In this document: positions 13,731-25,094 of the stretch, piece after piece
Layout: each line of letters begins with the position of its first letter
How positions within the stretch are numbered: position 1 is the stretch's first letter
Made by a program: the position numbers and the translations under genes
Notes under the pieces: generated by a model
Database searches by the model: none
Told to the model about the DNA's origin: nothing
Seen by the model: only the letters and a program-made list of their open reading frames with translations
Assembly (NCBI GenBank): GCA_022113835.1
Contig: JAILWY010000018.1
Coordinates: forward strand, 9,401,001 to 9,465,000
DNA: 64,000 nt
Direction of reading: 5' to 3'
DNA from: Atopsyche davidsoni
Lineage: Eukaryota > Arthropoda > Insecta > Trichoptera > Hydrobiosidae

Positions 13731-16700
13731 TGTGACGTTTCCGACCTGATAAACCTATAATCTAAAAGGTTAGAAGACGCACCGAGTCTAAGACTCTAAC
13801 GTAACTTAAATAACTAAACTATAACGTAAAGTAAGAACTTCTGACTCCCTTGAAAAGATCACGTCTAATCCGACCTAGCCTAAGGTTAATGACACTAATG
13901 ACTACTCTTAAAATTATAACCTTAAATTTAGTTTTTCGGACTTGTTTGTTTTTTGAAGTTTAATTTTAACAATACCGTGAAGTTAAAGTAGTTGGGATGG
14001 ATCGGTAACAGACCGCCCACCTTCCCCACTAGTTAATCGCCACCTATGACTGTCAACGGATTTGACTAGTCGCCTTCCCCAAGGGAATCTCTCCGAACAG
14101 AACAACTTAAGGTTGGATTGTCAAGAGAGCCCCTGCGATCCCTTCTGCACCAAATTAAAACGAAGAAGCTATTATCGCGTTCAAACTCCGACTGAAAGGT
14201 GAACCCTTTTGTCCAAATATTAACTGAAGACGAGCAGGATATTATCTTGAATAAACCAAACAAATCCGATCGATGAGTTGAAATGCTTTCGTCAAATACA
14301 GGAAATGCGTAGAATACTAGTCACCAACAGCCACCTTCTCGTTCCGATGAACACGATGTTGTAAATTAATGATTACGGGCTGCAAGCAGTGTCCCGAACA
14401 CGGTGAAATATATAATGTTGAGCGAGCTTGCCTTTAGAGCAGTTGTCGCTTTCTGGAACGTTGGACCAAAGGCCTTTGATGAATTTATTTTAGCAGGAAC
14501 GAGGGGGATTAGCCCTACTGCAACCAGCTCCTGTCTTGCATTAAATTTATAAGTATTGACGCTGCGTTTAAAGCTTAAACTCTTCCTGTACTTTCGGAAA
14601 CGCCTACAAACTCTTCGTTTACTATTTCTACAGTTCTATTCCTACAGTTAGTAATTACTTTGGGTATGGTGATACAGAAACGTTTAGGATCCCTGAAATG
14701 GTATCAAAGCTTCGTTATGTCGACAGTCACACGCCTAAGATTCTGTCAAACCTACATCACTGACTCCGAAGGAGCATCGAACAAGTTTACGCCTTTTCTA
14801 AAGCGCACCCCACCGACTGGGGTCGGAATCAATGAAATAAATCTTAGTTTGCACTGAGAACGAGCTTATTTCCAAAACCCCAGGAGATGATACCATTTAC
14901 CAACGACCTAAACGCTCAGTTCTGTTAGTTACTAAAGGGATTGGAGCCTTTGAGTAGCTATACTCACAACTGAATACTTATTTTAGTAACTACAATATCT
15001 AGAAGAGGGCGGGTTAATTTCCTTATTAACTACCTTATACTTAAAATGTTAAATAATAAACCCCTGGCTCTGCACTAAAATAAAGGTCCAATATCGTGAA
15101 CCTCAACTCGATACTAAATCTCCTAGAACCACACACGGAAATAAATTAAACTAACTTTATCTACCATAAAACGTATAAAGCTATAACACTAATATAACTT
15201 TACTCACTGTCTAAAACCCCTGATTAATTTCAAAACCTAAAATCGGACTACCTCGAACTCTTAACCAAACTGACAGTTCGAATGTCAGTTGTAAATATAA
15301 CCTCTATCGTACCTTACGAGCACTTAAAATGACCGCGCGCATATAAACACACAATCTATAACGAATATAGATTATAGATTACAACGTTATATTTAATTTA
15401 GCCCAAACGATATGGCTCGACTACACCGAATCCGAACACAACACAATAAACTTAAACAAAATAAACACAATTTATAAACAATTACAAAGTCATACACAAC
15501 ACAAATAACAACAGGCAACCGCGTAGTATCCTTTGGACTCTTACTCTAAACCCGTCGTTTCACAAAGTTATTATTATTACGTTAGAACTTTTGAAACTTC
15601 CTTAATTCTTTAAATTAATAACTATTAAGCTTAAAGAATTATGTTTGAACTTTTTAAAACTACTTATCTGACAGTTCACACCGTATGTACCAACTTCAGA
15701 ATTCCAAAACTGACGCTAACCAAAAAAGGGCGGCCGCCAGTCTAGCCAACGGAATGATTCAAACGTAACTTTTAAACGGCTTGACGTTGACTTTTGAACA
15801 GTCAATTAACAATTTATAACTTAATTTGGCAATTTTAAACAATATGAAACACAAAATAACCGTAAATAATAATACGTAATGAAGGAAATAAACTAAAAGA
15901 AGTAAATAATTAAAGAAAGTAATTAATAAGTAAGGAAATAATTAAAATTAAGTAATAAGTAAAATAATAACTAATAACGAAAACGAACTAATTAATATTG
16001 AAAGGAAATAATTTATAAAGATAATTCACGAGTTATATTTATAAAGAAGTAACGCGTTGACGAGATTCAAACGGATAACTTATTTAAATATATTTCCCCA
16101 ACCGACGCTTCCAGAATCACAAAATGGCGGCTACGTTAATTAAATTTTAAACCGCTTTCAATTTTACTAATCGCCGCACTTGAGAAGTATTTAATCTCGT
16201 GAATTTAACCGACAACCTAATGCGAGCTTCTTAAAACAATACTTTTTCCCGAACAAATAAATACAATAAAAAACAAATCTCTTTCTTCTCTGAAGAACCC
16301 CGGAAGACCAGGAAATCTGGTACCACCGTCTGATACTCCGGACTTCCCGTCCTTCACCAGGATCAGCCAAAGAATAAATAAAATCTGAAAACGATTTGTA
16401 AAACAAAAAAATAATTAGTCACTTGAAGTTAAAATAATAAAAATGCAAAAATGCACGTAATGCAAAATGTGCCAATGGCGGACCCAAGCGTGCCCTTAGA
16501 AAGGTTTGGGGTATTTTTTAAATATATTCAACTGTTATATTCTAAATGTTGCAAATAAATATAAGGAAATAATTATAATGAACCACGTCCTGATACTCGA
16601 TCGCCTCCTCGTATTTCACTAAAATATATGAATTTAAAATTGCTAATTTAAACAACTAGTCGAGACACCGAAATAGCACTCTCCTCCTCGGGGGTCCGTC

Positions 16701-16904
16701 TTCGAATCCCGTTTTTTCCGCAAGCCAGGGGGCTGGATCTCAGGGAGATCCGGCAAAAAAAAGGTACCTGTTTTAGCGCAGACCGTAAGAAGCATTCCCC
16801 TACTTTTATGACTTTTAAAACAAAACCCCGCATTTAACCGCGAAGTTTGAAATCGCGCCCCGCAGAATAAATTCAGATAATGACAAATATCATTATTTGT
16901 CACA
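13731..16904 (-). repeat. Left LTR (3' LTR in element orientation)
   Basis: It spans 3174 bp, TGTGAC to GTCACA, and matches 18347-21520 at a constant offset of 4616 bp. It holds several open frames of 60-101 codons on both strands; those lying wholly within the repeat are the same in the other copy and none resembles a known protein. Near the inner end are a GGATCTC-AGG-GAGATCC hairpin (16735-16751) and a terminal hairpin TGACAAATA-TCAT-TATTTGTCA (16881-16902). The purine-rich block at about 15880-15990 (runs of GAAGTAAATAAT-like words) is simple-sequence-like. Confidence 0.93.
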
Positions 16905-16906
16905 GT

Positions 16907-16915
16907 CCTCCCCCT
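16907..16915 (-). other. Polypurine tract of the LTR element
   Basis: Minus-strand AGGGGGAGG lies two bases from the left LTR. Polypurine tracts prime plus-strand DNA synthesis at the inner edge of the 3' LTR, so this fixes the element's orientation. The opposite side of the interior has no purine run. Confidence 0.7.
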
Positions 16916-18326
16916 GATATACGAATTTTTTTCCGTTCTAAGGAACAAAAATATTGTGTATCACAACATTCAACTAGCCCGCAAACTAACGTCGAATTAT
17001 CTCCCTCCGCTCTCAAGTGATGGGTCTTAATTCCCGCCGTATTTAGTAAATATGCATAGTCCTCCAGTCTACGCTTAACATAAGATATCGTGTCGATATA
17101 GCCGTACAATTGTCATTCAAATAATAACACCCCTGCAACCAAAACCACCTTTATTCAAACAACAAATACGCGTCCCAAACTCAAATCTTATTTACCCTTA
17201 TCGTTAAACTTTATCCGGGAGTCGAACTCGGATTAAAATTTATCGATTCCCCCTATTACTCCTTATTTAAAAAAATTATAACATCCACCCGGACACGCTA
17301 CCTCCCCCCGCGTGGTAGAGTATTATTACCTTTCTAAAAACTCCTATTTTAACTTATGAATTTTCCTTAATAAAATATATATTTATTTTTTTTTCCGAAA
17401 GTGCAAATACACCTCCCCCACTCCCTTACAATCATTGAATTTCACGTCGCTATTTAGATACCTGGCGAAATAGCGTTCCTCCATCTACAACACAAAAATA
17501 CATTATGTCCTCTACCAATATTAATTTTAATTATACTATATTTATAATGCCCAGTAACGCAAAAAAAAAATTTATCTCTATCATGACCCGCCATAAAAGA
17601 TCAAACATCACTAATGCGACAGTTCGAACTGTCGTCAAGTTAATGGCACATCAGATTTAACGCGCTGAAAACATACACAAAGTCAACTATACGCACGGCG
17701 ACCTATAATGTTATTTTATCCGGTTCGGCTGCAAAATAAACGCTATAATTTCATTAAGAAATCTACTTCTTACAATTTATAAAACCACAGTTGCCGTAGG
17801 AGATTTCTCTTAAATTTGTTAACCTTATAATTATGTATTTCCGCAATCTTAATTTTAGTTCTCATTGCCATCCGAGTACCTGACCGTTGTGTGTTCATTT
17901 TCTTTAGACTCCTGGAATAAATATTTAATTATAACTATAAAATTAACCAACAACTAACAATATTATGAAAATTAATCCGTACATGACGTATACCTTTCTC
18001 CTTTTAAATCTAAATTCCAATCAATAACATTTATAACCGCGTCGTCGCGTTTTTCCGTACTATCAACCGATAATTTTACACAAACATAAAACTCTTATTA
18101 AGCTACAACCCGATAAACCTTATTAATTAAAAAAAATCTTATAATTATCTTAGCATTAAAATAATTTTATCTTCACGCCTACCTATTTGAACACCCAATT
18201 TTTCTTAAATTACCATGGCCAATTTCGTCTAAAAAAACCCTTGTTGTGTGTGTGGTAACCCTTTGAATTCTTTACTTGGCGAAACTATATATATTTAATA
18301 TAAATTTACTTTCACTAACCAAGTCT

Positions 18327-18344
18327 CATGGTCAGCGGCAACCA
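18327..18344 (-). other. Candidate primer binding site of the LTR element
   Basis: Read on the minus strand, TGGTTGCCGCTGACCATG starts two bases inside the right LTR. TGG is the complement of a tRNA 3' CCA end, and a 0-3 base gap is normal. I could not match it to a particular tRNA, and it lacks an obvious T-arm complement. Confidence 0.45.
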
Positions 18345-18346
18345 CC

Positions 18347-21300
18347 TGTGACGTTTCCGACCTGATAAACCTATAATCTAAAAGGTTAGAAGACGCACCG
18401 AGTCTAAGACTCTAACGTAACTTAAATAACTAAACTATAACGTAAAGTAAGAACTTCTGACTCCCTTGAAAAGATCACGTCTAATCCGACCTAGCCTAAG
18501 GTTAATGACACTAATGACTACTCTTAAAATTATAACCTTAAATTTAGTTTTTCGGACTTGTTTGTTTTTTGAAGTTTAATTTTAACAATACCGTGAAGTT
18601 AAAGTAGTTGGGATGGATCGGTAACAGACCGCCCACCTTCCCCACTAGTTAATCGCCACCTATGACTGTCAACGGATTTGACTAGTCGCCTTCCCCAAGG
18701 GAATCTCTCCGAACAGAACAACTTAAGGTTGGATTGTCAAGAGAGCCCCTGCGATCCCTTCTGCACCAAATTAAAACGAAGAAGCTATTATCGCGTTCAA
18801 ACTCCGACTGAAAGGTGAACCCTTTTGTCCAAATATTAACTGAAGACGAGCAGGATATTATCTTGAATAAACCAAACAAATCCGATCGATGAGTTGAAAT
18901 GCTTTCGTCAAATACAGGAAATGCGTAGAATACTAGTCACCAACAGCCACCTTCTCGTTCCGATGAACACGATGTTGTAAATTAATGATTACGGGCTGCA
19001 AGCAGTGTCCCGAACACGGTGAAATATATAATGTTGAGCGAGCTTGCCTTTAGAGCAGTTGTCGCTTTCTGGAACGTTGGACCAAAGGCCTTTGATGAAT
19101 TTATTTTAGCAGGAACGAGGGGGATTAGCCCTACTGCAACCAGCTCCTGTCTTGCATTAAATTTATAAGTATTGACGCTGCGTTTAAAGCTTAAACTCTT
19201 CCTGTACTTTCGGAAACGCCTACAAACTCTTCGTTTACTATTTCTACAGTTCTATTCCTACAGTTAGTAATTACTTTGGGTATGGTGATACAGAAACGTT
19301 TAGGATCCCTGAAATGGTATCAAAGCTTCGTTATGTCGACAGTCACACGCCTAAGATTCTGTCAAACCTACATCACTGACTCCGAAGGAGCATCGAACAA
19401 GTTTACGCCTTTTCTAAAGCGCACCCCACCGACTGGGGTCGGAATCAATGAAATAAATCTTAGTTTGCACTGAGAACGAGCTTATTTCCAAAACCCCAGG
19501 AGATGATACCATTTACCAACGACCTAAACGCTCAGTTCTGTTAGTTACTAAAGGGATTGGAGCCTTTGAGTAGCTATACTCACAACTGAATACTTATTTT
19601 AGTAACTACAATATCTAGAAGAGGGCGGGTTAATTTCCTTATTAACTACCTTATACTTAAAATGTTAAATAATAAACCCCTGGCTCTGCACTAAAATAAA
19701 GGTCCAATATCGTGAACCTCAACTCGATACTAAATCTCCTAGAACCACACACGGAAATAAATTAAACTAACTTTATCTACCATAAAACGTATAAAGCTAT
19801 AACACTAATATAACTTTACTCACTGTCTAAAACCCCTGATTAATTTCAAAACCTAAAATCGGACTACCTCGAACTCTTAACCAAACTGACAGTTCGAATG
19901 TCAGTTGTAAATATAACCTCTATCGTACCTTACGAGCACTTAAAATGACCGCGCGCATATAAACACACAATCTATAACGAATATAGATTATAGATTACAA
20001 CGTTATATTTAATTTAGCCCAAACGATATGGCTCGACTACACCGAATCCGAACACAACACAATAAACTTAAACAAAATAAACACAATTTATAAACAATTA
20101 CAAAGTCATACACAACACAAATAACAACAGGCAACCGCGTAGTATCCTTTGGACTCTTACTCTAAACCCGTCGTTTCACAAAGTTATTATTATTACGTTA
20201 GAACTTTTGAAACTTCCTTAATTCTTTAAATTAATAACTATTAAGCTTAAAGAATTATGTTTGAACTTTTTAAAACTACTTATCTGACAGTTCACACCGT
20301 ATGTACCAACTTCAGAATTCCAAAACTGACGCTAACCAAAAAAGGGCGGCCGCCAGTCTAGCCAACGGAATGATTCAAACGTAACTTTTAAACGGCTTGA
20401 CGTTGACTTTTGAACAGTCAATTAACAATTTATAACTTAATTTGGCAATTTTAAACAATATGAAACACAAAATAACCGTAAATAATAATACGTAATGAAG
20501 GAAATAAACTAAAAGAAGTAAATAATTAAAGAAAGTAATTAATAAGTAAGGAAATAATTAAAATTAAGTAATAAGTAAAATAATAACTAATAACGAAAAC
20601 GAACTAATTAATATTGAAAGGAAATAATTTATAAAGATAATTCACGAGTTATATTTATAAAGAAGTAACGCGTTGACGAGATTCAAACGGATAACTTATT
20701 TAAATATATTTCCCCAACCGACGCTTCCAGAATCACAAAATGGCGGCTACGTTAATTAAATTTTAAACCGCTTTCAATTTTACTAATCGCCGCACTTGAG
20801 AAGTATTTAATCTCGTGAATTTAACCGACAACCTAATGCGAGCTTCTTAAAACAATACTTTTTCCCGAACAAATAAATACAATAAAAAACAAATCTCTTT
20901 CTTCTCTGAAGAACCCCGGAAGACCAGGAAATCTGGTACCACCGTCTGATACTCCGGACTTCCCGTCCTTCACCAGGATCAGCCAAAGAATAAATAAAAT
21001 CTGAAAACGATTTGTAAAACAAAAAAATAATTAGTCACTTGAAGTTAAAATAATAAAAATGCAAAAATGCACGTAATGCAAAATGTGCCAATGGCGGACC
21101 CAAGCGTGCCCTTAGAAAGGTTTGGGGTATTTTTTAAATATATTCAACTGTTATATTCTAAATGTTGCAAATAAATATAAGGAAATAATTATAATGAACC
21201 ACGTCCTGATACTCGATCGCCTCCTCGTATTTCACTAAAATATATGAATTTAAAATTGCTAATTTAAACAACTAGTCGAGACACCGAAATAGCACTCTCC

Positions 21301-21520
21301 TCCTCGGGGGTCCGTCTTCGAATCCCGTTTTTTCCGCAAGCCAGGGGGCTGGATCTCAGGGAGATCCGGCAAAAAAAAGGTACCTGTTTTAGCGCAGACC
21401 GTAAGAAGCATTCCCCTACTTTTATGACTTTTAAAACAAAACCCCGCATTTAACCGCGAAGTTTGAAATCGCGCCCCGCAGAATAAATTCAGATAATGAC
21501 AAATATCATTATTTGTCACA
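18347..21520 (-). repeat. Right LTR (5' LTR in element orientation)
   Basis: Copy of the left LTR with the same ends, same hairpins and same small frames at +4616. In element orientation this LTR would contain the promoter. I could not pick a TATA box or start site with confidence. The right flank after GTCACA starts ATACGC, giving the ATAC target duplication. Confidence 0.93.
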
Positions 21521-23729
21521 ATACGCAAGTTTAAATCTTTGCGGAAATTGAATAAAACAGGAAGACATAACCAGCTGTATATTTGTAAATTAATTGAGTT
21601 TAATATTTAATTATATAATCTGTAAATGAATGCCGCTATAGCTAAAGCAGAACAATTGAACTATTTAATGTTTAACAAATAGAAGAAAAATAAGAGCCTA
21701 CTTCTCAAAAGATAGAAAGTAGGAAGACATTTTGTTTGTTTTCTACTGTGTGCCTTGAATCAAAGAATACCTGTGTAAAATTGAATTGAACGGATATTTT
21801 ATTTTCCAAAAGCGTTTCAATCTGAGAGAAGCCGAAGAGATCGAGGGCAAGTCGTAATCCGCGACGGCCTACTGGGCAGGTAGCCGAGATCATTCTGTAA
21901 AGGGTCAATCCTTAAAAATGTTATAAAAAACCACATCAATTTATCCTACCCCCAATGAGTAGTATTTCTGTGTTCAAGTTAAAAATATGTTTCGTCTCTT
22001 AATTAATGACAAAATATATTAAACCTTTAATTCCAAAAAGAATCTACGCAGGTTTAAGATTAGAATGTACGATCACCATCGAATAACTTTTAATTAAATA
22101 CTTTACTGTTAATTTAACATAATTAAATATTTCAAAATATTTATACTCGCGTTGTTAGTAAAAAAAGAATAATTAAAAGACAATTCTTAGCAATTTCTCG
22201 TTCGTAATATATTATTACAATTTATAGTATATAATGTATACACATTGGATGTTATTGTATGTTATAAAGGATATGGAAATTCGATAAATTTGTTTAAAAA
22301 TAAAATCAATTAAATAATTTTAATACTATTTTAACTAGAACTCCAACCTTGGATAGATTAAAGTTTATAGTCTATGTTTCTAGGCCTACAAAAGGTTTAA
22401 ATACTGTAATGCAATATTGAACTCAATGATATAGAACACTCTTCGTTTTCAAGTATCAAGATCAAATAATACGTCCGTATTTAATATGGATTTATTGATA
22501 TTTCTTCATACACAACCCACTGCCTCCTACACGGCTCTCGTCCACACATTACACAACTGACATAACTTGAAACAGCGCCTTACAACTTCATCACACAAGC
22601 CTTCAGTGTCAAAACTGTCATGAAGGAAATATCGTGATCTTTGACGACACTCGTGTAACTCTTTCCCCGCCTTGTTGCAACGGTGAAATCATATTGAGGG
22701 CTAAAATCTTCAAGCAATCTATTTTCTGAATGACTAAAATATATTTACAGAACGAACATAATGATGTTCTCATCTTAACTAACAATCAAAACAAATATAC
22801 AAGTATTATATATTTTATTTTACCAGCTTTTTAAAAGCTGGTAAAATAAAATCTAAGATTTTATAATAAACTTTTAAACACAAAACTATAAAAGTTATTC
22901 CCAACATTATAAAATTGTATTTAATATAAGATGAATTATAACGATCTTTTTCTTTCTGTTTAGATATTTAACAAAACGTGTAACATTCTGGCCAAGTGCT
23001 TATTAAAATTTCTATGTTTTATTTTTAGGTTAGTAGGTTATAATTTAGAAGAGTTATTTTGGTTTTAGATAAGCAACCCCAACCTCGGGAAACCTGGTGG
23101 ATTCACTAAAATTTACACAAAAATATCCTAAATATTTAAAATTTCTCACAGATTAACGAATACGCAACGAAATAAGAAGTCAGAATAACTTTAATAAATT
23201 ATTCGTCGGCAATTTAAGATTTAGATTGTTACATTATAGAAAGGTGGACTTTATGGCAGAAGGCCGTGAATAGGAGCCGCGCAGGTCAAGGCGTTATTAC
23301 TTTCACAAATCACGGTGTAGGTAGTAAGTTCGGCAAATTTATTTTGCAATTAATTTAGTTTAATAATAAAACATCCTTTATTAAAAAGAGAAAACATATT
23401 TACTCCTGTGGCATTAAATGGGTTACGAGGGACAGAATATTTAACTTAACGTTGTAGTACACGAAGATGTAAATTAAACACGAGGTCCATAGCATACAAC
23501 CTAATGATTAACTGATAAGGACAATGAATTCAAATTTTGTTTTAAATCAGATCCATATTTACATAATGAATATTACAAAAAAAAATTGTATAAACCGTTG
23601 CAAAAAACGTCCATACGCTTGACAGACGTATAAAGTTTTATCATTTGAGTATATCTAAGCTAATAAAGTCGACCACAAATTCTTATTACTTATATTACTT
23701 GGTGCTTTTGTATTTCCTCGATTCAGTAA
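21521..23729. other. AT-rich stretch between the LTR element and the LINE fragment
   Basis: No gene is visible. The 67-codon minus frame at 21705-21908 is unrecognised. The stretch contains the 41-bp palindrome at 22812-22852, described separately. Confidence 0.5.
22812..22852. repeat. Near-perfect 41-bp palindrome
   Basis: Arms of 20 bp (ATTTTATTTTACCAGCTTTT and its exact complement) are separated by a single T. The inner AAAGCTGG/CCAGCTTT part is not simple sequence, so chance is unlikely. It could be a fold-back of a small element or a cruciform-forming site. Confidence 0.9.
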
Positions 23730-24023
23730 TGCTACACAAGATCAGACTGGATTATCGTAGTTATTGGTCTAGAGAATTTTAGTGTCCTCCGATGGGCACT
23801 GAACGCCCCGTGGTTCGTCCAAAATGCCCAACTCCACAGGGATACAAACACCAAGACGATCCACGAGGTAATCATCGACCTCACCCACTCCTTCCAAATA
23901 TCAACATCCCTTGTCCTAAGCCCTTCGATTAGCCACCTACTAGAATACAATCTAGAAGATTGCCTCTACCAAAAAAGGCCAAAAGCAATCCCCCACCTCC
24001 CCCACCCCCTCCCCTCGCCGTAA
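23730..24023 (+). pseudogene. 3' end of a Jockey-like non-LTR retrotransposon reverse transcriptase ORF
   Basis: A 97-codon open frame without a start codon ends at TAA (24021-24023). It contains NAPWFVQNAQLHRDTN, which fits the C-terminal signature of Jockey-type LINE ORF2 proteins (usually like NAPWYVRN--LHRDL-I-T), followed by HEVIIDLTHSF and a degenerate tail with KRPKAIPHLP. No reverse transcriptase core lies upstream, so this is a 5'-truncated copy, the usual result of incomplete reverse transcription. The frame is open but the match is loose and the tail low in complexity. The C-run block at about 23988-24060 falls in and after it. No clear poly-A or target duplication was seen. Confidence 0.6.
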
Positions 24024-24064
24024 TCCAGCCGCCCACAACCACCCACCCCAACACATAACCCCAT
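23985..24064 (-). other. G-run tract on the minus strand
   Basis: The plus strand has repeated C runs of 3-5 (CCCCCACC, CCCCCTCCCC, CCACCC). The minus strand could form a G-quadruplex. It overlaps the end of the LINE fragment and may be part of its 3' region. Confidence 0.4.
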
Positions 24065-24599
24065 GGTGACACACGCCACCAAGCCAGAACGAAGGCGTTA
24101 AAAGAAAAATAAACATTTTTTCTTGTCCCGCCACAAAAGCAAAAGACAATGAAGAAGAGAATTTTAGTCTCTCTCTCTACCTTCAAATATAAATATTTTC
24201 ACATTTCAATCGCACATCCAGGTATTTTTTTCTAGATTTTTAATATATTTATAAAAAAATATATATATTAATGTGGCGTCCAATGTTATATAGTGTGATT
24301 TGTGGACTCCATATAACGTTAGAATAAAAAAATACTTAAACATAAATAAAATTGTATTTTAAAGTATTGAGTATTTTCGCTAGATTAATTATCTCTTTGG
24401 TAGCGGGTTATTATTATCGAGTGGAATGGTAAAGTTGTACGTGTTAACCTCAAATCACGCCATGCCTAGCTGGATAAGCGCTATTCACGGTAATATAATT
24501 TCCGACATGAACCTGATATAAAATAAATAATGATAAAAAATACTATTTAAGATCCAAACCGTGTCAAACGCGAGAGACAAAAAGTAGAAGTAGCAATTA

Positions 24600-25090
24600 T
24601 GTCGAATCTTCCACGCGGGCCCGGCTCCTCCTCGCTCGCCTTTATCTACATAAACACAAAAAAAACTCCAAAAATACCCTCTCGGGAGCTGCGAGAGGAG
24701 CCTCCGTTCAGCTTTAGTCTATTTTGTTTAAAGAGTAAACAACGAACGGCCGTCGGCCAGAGCGGCGGTCATCAGCGACGACATTCCGAACTCCCTGCAT
24801 AAAAACTCCGTCAAACCCACTGAGGCACGTGACCAGTTTTCGTGACCACGTGTCTATGGGGTGTACAAACAAGGAGAGGAAACTGAGGTCACTTTCTGGC
24901 TTCTCGGTTGCAGGCGGAGGTATATCAATTCGATAACTAGAAGGAATAATGATACACTTTTTTACCGGAGCGGAAGGCCAGTCGTCCTGGTGCGCATTAC
25001 AGAAGAATGCCGAAGTCCGAGGGGAGCGCTGAACGCGAAAGGAACGAGATCCCTGATTATCCCGCGTCGATAATGATCTTGTTATATCTT
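24600..25090. promoter_or_regulatory. GC-richer island with paired CACGTG boxes
   Basis: CACGTG palindromes stand at 24826-24831 and 24847-24852, 21 bp apart (two helical turns), and GTGACCA occurs twice within them. CACGTG is the binding site of bHLH proteins such as Myc/Max, USF and CLOCK/CYCLE. A 135-codon minus frame and plus frames of 67-70 codons overlap the block, but none shows a domain, so coding is not claimed. No gene start could be tied to it. Confidence 0.35.
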
Positions 25091-25094
25091 CATA

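Larger units (their letters stand above)
16905..18346 (-). other. Interior of the LTR element, non-coding
   Basis: 1442 bp, AT-rich, without long frames. A 69-codon minus-strand frame (16900-17109) runs through the polypurine tract and stops on the first bases of the LTR, a position where the last pol frame often ends in autonomous relatives. Its sequence (ERKKIRISGGGL at the end) was not recognised, so a pol remnant is only a guess. C-run segments at 17285-17330 and 17400-17425 are G-rich on the element's sense strand. Confidence 0.7.
13731..21520 (-). mobile_element. Non-autonomous LTR retroelement with very long LTRs (7790 bp)
   Basis: Two direct repeats of 3174 bp flank a 1442-bp interior. 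Each begins TGTGAC and ends GTCACA, the perfect inverted TG..CA ends of retroelement LTRs. The bases ATAC stand immediately before the left LTR and immediately after the right one, a 4-bp target site duplication of the size usual for Gypsy-type integrases. Polarity is minus: next to the left LTR the minus strand has a polypurine tract AGGGGGAGG, and next to the right LTR, two bases in, it has TGGTTGCCGC, a possible primer binding site starting with TGG. No gag, protease, reverse transcriptase or integrase frame is present inside or in the LTRs. The longest interior frame is 69 codons. The element would need proteins supplied by a relative. The LTRs look identical wherever compared, so the insertion should be recent. 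Confidence 0.93.

Noticed and set aside
14066..21449. Paired 60-100 codon frames in the two LTRs
   Set aside because: They are identical because the LTRs are, carry no domain, and occur on both strands.
13731..21520. Segmental tandem duplication instead of a retroelement
   Set aside because: TG..CA ends, ATAC target duplication, PPT and PBS all fit an LTR element better.
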